Assembly (NCBI RefSeq): GCF_029852145.1
Contig: NC_079973.1
Coordinates: 17,129,921 to 17,193,920, forward strand
Length of the DNA stretch: 64,000 bases
Direction: 5' to 3'
DNA from: Microplitis mediator
Taxonomy: Eukaryota > Arthropoda > Insecta > Hymenoptera > Braconidae
The notes below the pieces were generated by a model, which worked only from the letters and a program-made list of their open reading frames with translations, made no database searches and had not been told where the DNA came from. Numbering within the stretch: position 1 is the first letter of the stretch; each line of letters opens with the position of its first letter. Of this stretch, positions 58,529-64,000 are shown in pieces. The position numbers and the translations under genes are program-made.

Positions 58529-59714
58529 CCTTACCAACCAACTACGACGACACGGGGAATTCCCTTTTCTCTTTTTTAACTGTCAGTTAATCTGATTCCA
58601 TTAAAGTGCTTCCGAAGAAAAAGAAGAGGTACAAAAATAAATAATAAAAAAGTATAGAATAAATGTTGATTTTTTGGTTTCATTGTGGAGAATAAGAAAT
58701 AGAAGGATAGAAAATAGTATAAAAGTGGTGGAGATAAAGTTTAGATATATAGAGACAAACGAAACAAAGAGATAGAATCAGATAAATTATGTCGGTTAAA
58801 GTCTACTTGGAGAAAGAAAGACCAATATTAAGTTTAAAGGAATAAAAGATGAGAAAACAGTAGAGAAACCAATAAAAGACTTTAGACTACTATAATGTTG
58901 GTGACCATGGTTGCTAATGCAAATGTATGCCCATTCGTGCAGCTTTCTCTCCCTTAAACTCTTCTTGTCCTTTTACATTAGTCGATCTGTTTTGAGTCTT
59001 TACTTACCATTCAGTATCTTCTTTTTCTCATTCTTCTTATTCTTTGTATCTTGTTCTTCTCAACGACGGTTAGTAAATAGGTTGAAACTTTTTTTTTTAT
59101 ATAAGACGCGCCGACATTTTTTTACACGTTACGTTTATCCTTTACAGATCGATGTTAAGTTTATTCGAGACGAGTTTCTGGATTTTGTTTGTCTGTTGTA
59201 AGACGATTGATGAGTCATCTGCAAACTGATGCGTGTTTATACCGATCATATATATATATATTGGCCACCCTCTTTTATATAAGAGTATATAGTATATTTA
59301 TATATCTATACACATATTATAAAAAAAAAAAATTCTTCGTTGTCATTGACAACCAATTTCTTTGTATTAAAATTTTCGTAATCATATTTTATGTTTTGAT
59401 TTGTTCACGGTTGATTTTATTTATTTATTTAAATGTTTTTTAAAGGTGGTAATAAATATTTAAGATTAGAGTTGACTCGGTTTGATACACAGCTACACTT
59501 GTAAACTTAATGAGGTAATTGTATTATCGTTAATATACTAAGTTCTCACGAGACCACGAGACAATACTTGAGTTAATAGTTCATGTATACATGCTATAGC
59601 AATATATAGATATGATAAACTTTCATTGACGTGCAGTATATTTAATGTATGTATTTAAAAGTTAAAAGACAAGTGATATGATAATAATTTAACTCAAGTT
59701 ATTATAATAAATAG

Positions 59715-59742
59715 TGTTGTTGTTGTTGTTGTTGTTGTTGTT
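59715..59742. repeat. (GTT)n microsatellite
   Basis: About nine GTT units. Confidence 0.95.
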
Positions 59743-60996
59743 ATTGAGCTCAATACGATGAGGTACATGAAGTTGTCTTTGCCACTCCTCCATTTACTTG
59801 ACAATATGTTTCATCGTCTTTTACGATCATAAATAACTATTTTTTTTAGTTAATTCATTGTTTTTATTATTTTTCTTGAAAGCGATGCACTTTTTTCATG
59901 TAAATTATTCGTCACGTGTTTGATCTGTCAATGGAAATATTTACGATGCTATTAGACTGATACTTTCTTATTGTTATATAATGTTGTACGAATTGGTGAT
60001 TCATTTTTGTTTTTTTTTTCAAAATTACTGTAATAAATAATTGTAGAAAGTTTTGTTAATTTTACTAAAAAAATTTTCCTATTAAGTTTTCATTAAATAC
60101 GAAGCGTCAAGTAATACTCTACTTCTGCTTGAAAATTTTTGATCGATTTACTGATGTTAAATCATATCTACACTTTTTATTTGAATAATTTATTTGAATA
60201 ATATCAAAATAAATACGTACACGCGGCTGCATAGTAATAGTTACATTGGGATGTAATGTAATAATTACTAGGCCCGTCAAATAACGTCCGTTATGCTTTT
60301 CAAATCACATAGGAATATTTACTTGAAATTTTTCTCCGTGTGCTAACCGAATTTTTGAATTTTATTTTTCTTTTAATTTATTAATCAATTTTTACTACAG
60401 GACTTTTTATAGCTTCTGAGATAATGTGTAAAATAAACTTTCTCGGAAGGTTTTCATCATTCAAGTAACATAACTATTTGAAGCGTAATTCGAAAAGTAA
60501 AATTCGAAAATGCGGTTACTACTGCCCTGAAAACATAGAAAACACATTAATTTATAAAGATCGGCTTTGAATTATTATAATTATTTGTATTTTGTGTTTT
60601 TATCCTAATATGTCACTGTAACTGCAAGTTGACAAGAATCTATGGTACTTATTTGACGCTAAGTCGACTGCGAAATAGTATTGGGTAATTGTTTGACACC
60701 AACTTTTGGTCAATTCAAACGCAACTTTTTGTACCTTTAGCATTTTCCCGCGTCTTTTGTTCAATGTTGAAGTTGTTTATTTGCAATTCTGTTCTTTCTA
60801 CAAATAATATATTATTATATTTTCATGTAAGCTATAATATTATATTCTATATACTAACAACGATAAATCAATTTTGAATTTACTCGAAAGAGAAAAAAAG
60901 TCAAAAATGATCTGTTCCTTATCACGTAAATTTATATCATTTAAATTTACCGCTCATCAACAAGTAGTGTCATCTGTAAGCGACAAGCGATGTGAT

Positions 60997-61033
60997 CACT
61001 GATCTCTATACTAAGTTAGTATAGAGATCAGTG
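60997..61033. repeat. 37-bp perfect palindrome flanked by an 8-bp direct repeat
   Basis: CACTGATCTCTATACTAA, a central G, then the exact inverse ending CAGTG. GATGTGAT precedes it (60989-60996) and follows it (61034-61041). Confidence 0.9.
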
Positions 61034-61356
61034 GATGTGATACATACTTTTGCTGCTTTTGGTTATCCAACCGCTTCTGGTGGCAAAAGCATTGGACACT
61101 CATTATCGAAAATTGTTTCATCAACATTACGTGCACTCTTCGGTATTTTTGTAACTCTCCGGCGGTTGGCTTTTACATTGAAAAAAGTTCAGAATTTAAA
61201 AATCGGGGGTGCTACAGTTTTTAATTTTTTTAGACTGCACATCATAAAAAAAGTCGATTGATATCAAGTGATATGAGCAGAGTAATGCATAGATAATTGC
61301 CATACCATAGGATTAAACAAAATTATTCGTTCCAATTTTAAAATATCAATAGAACC
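61034..61356. other. non-coding or unassigned stretch
   Basis: A 76-codon open frame (61031-61261) begins in the palindrome. It has no recognisable domain and I do not support it as a gene. Confidence 0.35.
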
Positions 61357-61360
61357 TTAA

Positions 61361-62106
61361 GGAGGTTCGAGACCGATTATCTTTCAAAGGGATCTCGTAG
61401 ATTTTCTATTGTATTTTTGCAGAATTACAACTCCTACACACCAAAATTTCATTGATAGAATATACTATAAATTGACTTAGTTTTAAGAATCAACACAATA
61501 TATTTTTATTATTATTGCATTAAATCATAAAAAAAAAATTTTCTTTTAATCAAATAATTTTTTTTTACTAAAATAAGTGATTAAAAAATAAACGCGGAAG
61601 TATGGCGACAGCGCGCAAGTTTTTAGTAATTTTTTTGTGTACTATTGTTGGTCACAAAGTTTATTTACCAGCTGGAGCTCAGGTCCGACACCAATGATTA
61701 TTAGTTATTCAAATTTCCCGCTGTCGTTATTTTACACTGTTGCCGTCGTTTCTTAGCTTTACGACACATGTGACGTCATTAACTAAAATTCGCCTCTTAT
61801 TTTATTAATAATTTAATAACAAACCCATGAATAAACTTAAAAAAAATATTAATGTGTTCAGAAATGTTTAATTATTTGATACTGGATAATTTATAGTGAT
61901 GGTATTATTTTAGCAATAACTATAGCACTTTGAAAAATTATTCCCATTTACGCCCGTGTATAAGGACGAATTTTGAAAATTTATTTCTCGAAAACGGTGT
62001 AGTGAATCGATTTGAAATTTTAACGGTGATCTTTTTTTTTATAACTTTTTCGGTGAAAAAAATTTCAGAATTTTGGTATTATATCGAAAATCGGTCCTGA
62101 ACCTTC
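61361..62106. mobile_element. TTAA-flanked MITE, 746 bp
   Basis: Ends GGAGGTTCGAGACCGATT and AATCGGTCCTGAACCTTC, TTAA on both sides (61357-61360, 62107-62110). TTAA targets are used by piggyBac and Kolobok superfamilies; which one is not decided. Inside is a 31-codon ORF at 61602-61697 beginning MATARKFLVIFLCTIVG. Confidence 0.75.
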
Positions 62107-62475
62107 TTAAATACGGGTCTGGCTACAAAATAGAGACACAATAGGCTTGCGCTATACACTCATACACATATGTGAGTTTAAACATATACTTGGCGGGAGT
62201 CACTCTACCGTATCTCTGGATTAACATCATTTCATATGTAAATATGTGCAACTAGTATGAAATACCATGCTATCCAAAAAAAAAAGATTTAAAAGAAATA
62301 CTTTAATTAAGTTGAATACAAATAAAGAAATTATTATTCTAATTTTGATAAATTGTAATTACCATTTTTTTTTAACATGAACATTTGAGGTGTGCACTAT
62401 GGCTCTTGAAAATTTTTTACTTTACTAAGGAATAATTATTTTCATTAAGAATTGAGATAATTTGATGAAAATATT
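62107..62475. other. AT-rich non-coding stretch
   Basis: Nothing recognised. Confidence 0.4.
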
Positions 62476-63767
62476 CACAGAAAAAACAGTTAACTTGGTT
62501 CAAGAAAAATATTGTCTTCTGAATTTTCTTTCTTGATTTAATATAAGTAAAACACTTGATTCAAAAACTTTTTTTTGGTTCAAGACAGTAAATTCTCTTG
62601 CTCCAAAAAAATTTATTTTTGAAGCGAAATTTAAAATTTCTTGGTTTAAGAAAAAAAATTCTTGGCTACAGAAAAGAAGTCATCTCTTGCCAAAAAATCA
62701 ACGTTTTGAACGAAAAAAAGTTTAACTTCGGCCAAAAAACTTTTTCTTGCCCCAAGAAAAAAAATTTTTTACTCCAAAAACTCAAAGTTTTGAACGAAAA
62801 AAAGTTAACTTGGGCTAAGAAAAAATTTCTTGGCTCAAAGAAAAAATTTCCTTGCTCCAAAAAATAAACGTCTTGATTGAAAAAAAAAAATCCCTTGGGC
62901 CAAGAAAAAAATCTCTTGGCCCAAAAAAAAAATTCTCTTGCTCCAAAAGTTTGCTTCTTTAATAAAGACTTAAATTTTTCTCAGTCAAAAATGTATTCTC
63001 TCTTTGAAAGGTTTACGTGTGGATTTTTTTTATTTTTTGTTTTTATTTGAAACGTAATTTTTTGTGTTTTTTTTTCCGAGCAAAATTATTTAAGACTTGA
63101 ATTTCAAGTAACTCTAATATTAAATATTAAAGTCATGAATCATGATGTATTATAGTATATACTACAGTACAATTCAAAAGGGTACTTGTAGTTCTGTCAA
63201 ATGACAGAAGAGTACCCGAACAAAATCGTAATGAAATTTGGAATATAACACTTCCGAAATAAATGTCTCACCAGGGACACTACATGTCTTAGGCGCGATC
63301 TGGTGGCGAGCACCGAACTACTCCCGCTGCTGCTGTCTAGCACCGGTGACTTTCTCCTTCTCCATATCGATCTTTTCTCCCAAGAAATTTTTTCTCTTGG
63401 CTTAAGCAACTTTTGTTTTCTTGGTCGGAGAACACAAAAATACTTGCGTAAAAATAATAGTACTTGTTCCGAGAAATTTTATTTTCTTTAACCAAAAAAA
63501 TGCAAGATTGCTACAAAAAAATAATTTTTCTTGCTCCAAAAAAAATATCTCTTACTTTAAGAAATATAAACTCTTGAAACAAGTGAAAATTTTTTGATTT
63601 AAGCGTAAAAATATGTTGACGTGAGAAAAAAAATTTTGATTCAAGATGAAAATTTGAAGATAATTATTTACTTGGGGCAAGTAAATTTTTATTTTCCGAA
63701 TAGATCAAAAAAAATTTCTTGAATCAAGAATATTTTCCTTGATTCAAGTTAACTGTTTTTTTCTGTG
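62476..63767. mobile_element. CACAG-ended element, CTTGG/CCAAGAAA-word family
   Basis: Begins CACAGAAAAAACAGTTAACT, ends AACTGTTTTTTTCTGTG. Both flanks consist of TTCTTGG.CCAAGAAAA words in both orientations, as in 13902-15710. The core (63170-63350) is different and less AT-rich, and starts with a hairpin GGGTAC...GTACCC containing CTGTCA/TGACAG. No tRNA-like boxes are visible in it. Confidence 0.78.
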
Positions 63768-64000
63768 TATAAAATAAAAAAAATAAAATAAAAACCAAAC
63801 GTGAAGATTCACAATTCAACTTTTTGAAAAATATTTGAAATAATTTAAAAAGTTGTTTAAATGTACTCTAAAATATCTGTGATATATCGCTTGTACTCAA
63901 CGTCTGAAAGTTGCAAATATATCCACAAGATTAACGACCACCGGGTGCGTTAAATCTCGAACGTCATAATAACCAATGCAACTCTCACTTATGTATTCTT
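63768..64000. other. non-coding window end
   Basis: Nothing recognised. Confidence 0.35.

Larger units (their letters stand above)
56642..60996. other. non-coding stretch with (TA)n and (GTT)n arrays
   Basis: No gene recognised in 4.3 kb. A less AT-rich island at 57890-58130 contains GTCGTCGGGGCGTTGGATCG and GGATAAGGATGAGG repeats; its minus-strand 113-codon frame has no domain. Homopolymers occur near 57490 and 57620. Confidence 0.4.

Overview
Eukaryotic, strongly AT-rich DNA with an arthropod and probably insect character. The tRNA-Gly gene, jockey-, R4/Dong- and CR1/L2-type LINEs and dense small inverted-repeat transposons all fit an insect; a hymenopteran such as a parasitoid wasp is my guess, not a demonstrated identity. 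There is almost no host coding sequence. The only supported host pieces are one internal exon of an unidentified minus-strand gene (351-487) and one intact tRNA-Gly(TCC) gene (3678-3749). Nearly everything else is transposable elements nested in each other, separated by AT-rich sequence with microsatellites.

Layout. 1-10 kb: host exon, tRNA-Gly, two CACTG-ended elements, one carrying a CCC...GGG element. 10-26 kb: MITEs; a 3.3-kb TTAGGGTGG element (13598-16943) with three nested insertions; a CACTG element; a CCC...GGG element (17829-20711) carrying a 2.1-kb foldback; a TTTTATAAAA-word element (23540-25559) that contains a 5S-rRNA-like segment. 26-37 kb: two non-LTR retrotransposons with long open ORFs, placed 5' end to 5' end and embedded in perfect (ATT)n arrays. 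One is an R4/Dong-type element with a restriction-like endonuclease (minus strand); the other is an APE-type CR1/L2-like element (plus strand). 37-55 kb: four more CCC...GGG elements, one of which (45046-51505) was entered by a jockey-type LINE with a 15-bp target duplication. 55-64 kb: a near-perfect 1-kb palindrome, long stretches with nothing recognised, a TTAA-flanked MITE, and a CTTGG/CAAG-word element.

Main observation. At least eight elements share one plan although their sequences differ: ends CCC...GGG; 2-bp target duplications (AC, AT, TA, TT) in six of them; flanks saturated with a family-specific 10-14 bp word in both orientations; and in seven of the eight an RNA polymerase III-like module in the middle (tRNA-like in six, 5S-rRNA-like in one). 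Empty sites elsewhere in the window support the boundaries of two of them. I infer non-autonomous CACTA/EnSpm-like DNA transposons that retain a Pol III promoter-like core, a combination I cannot name.

Other strong signals: an HDV-like self-cleaving ribozyme fold at the exact 5' end of the R4/Dong-type element; a single in-frame UAG (followed by CAA) as the only separation between ORF1 and an ATG-less ORF2 in the CR1/L2-like element; and a 1.7-kb uninterrupted ATT array.
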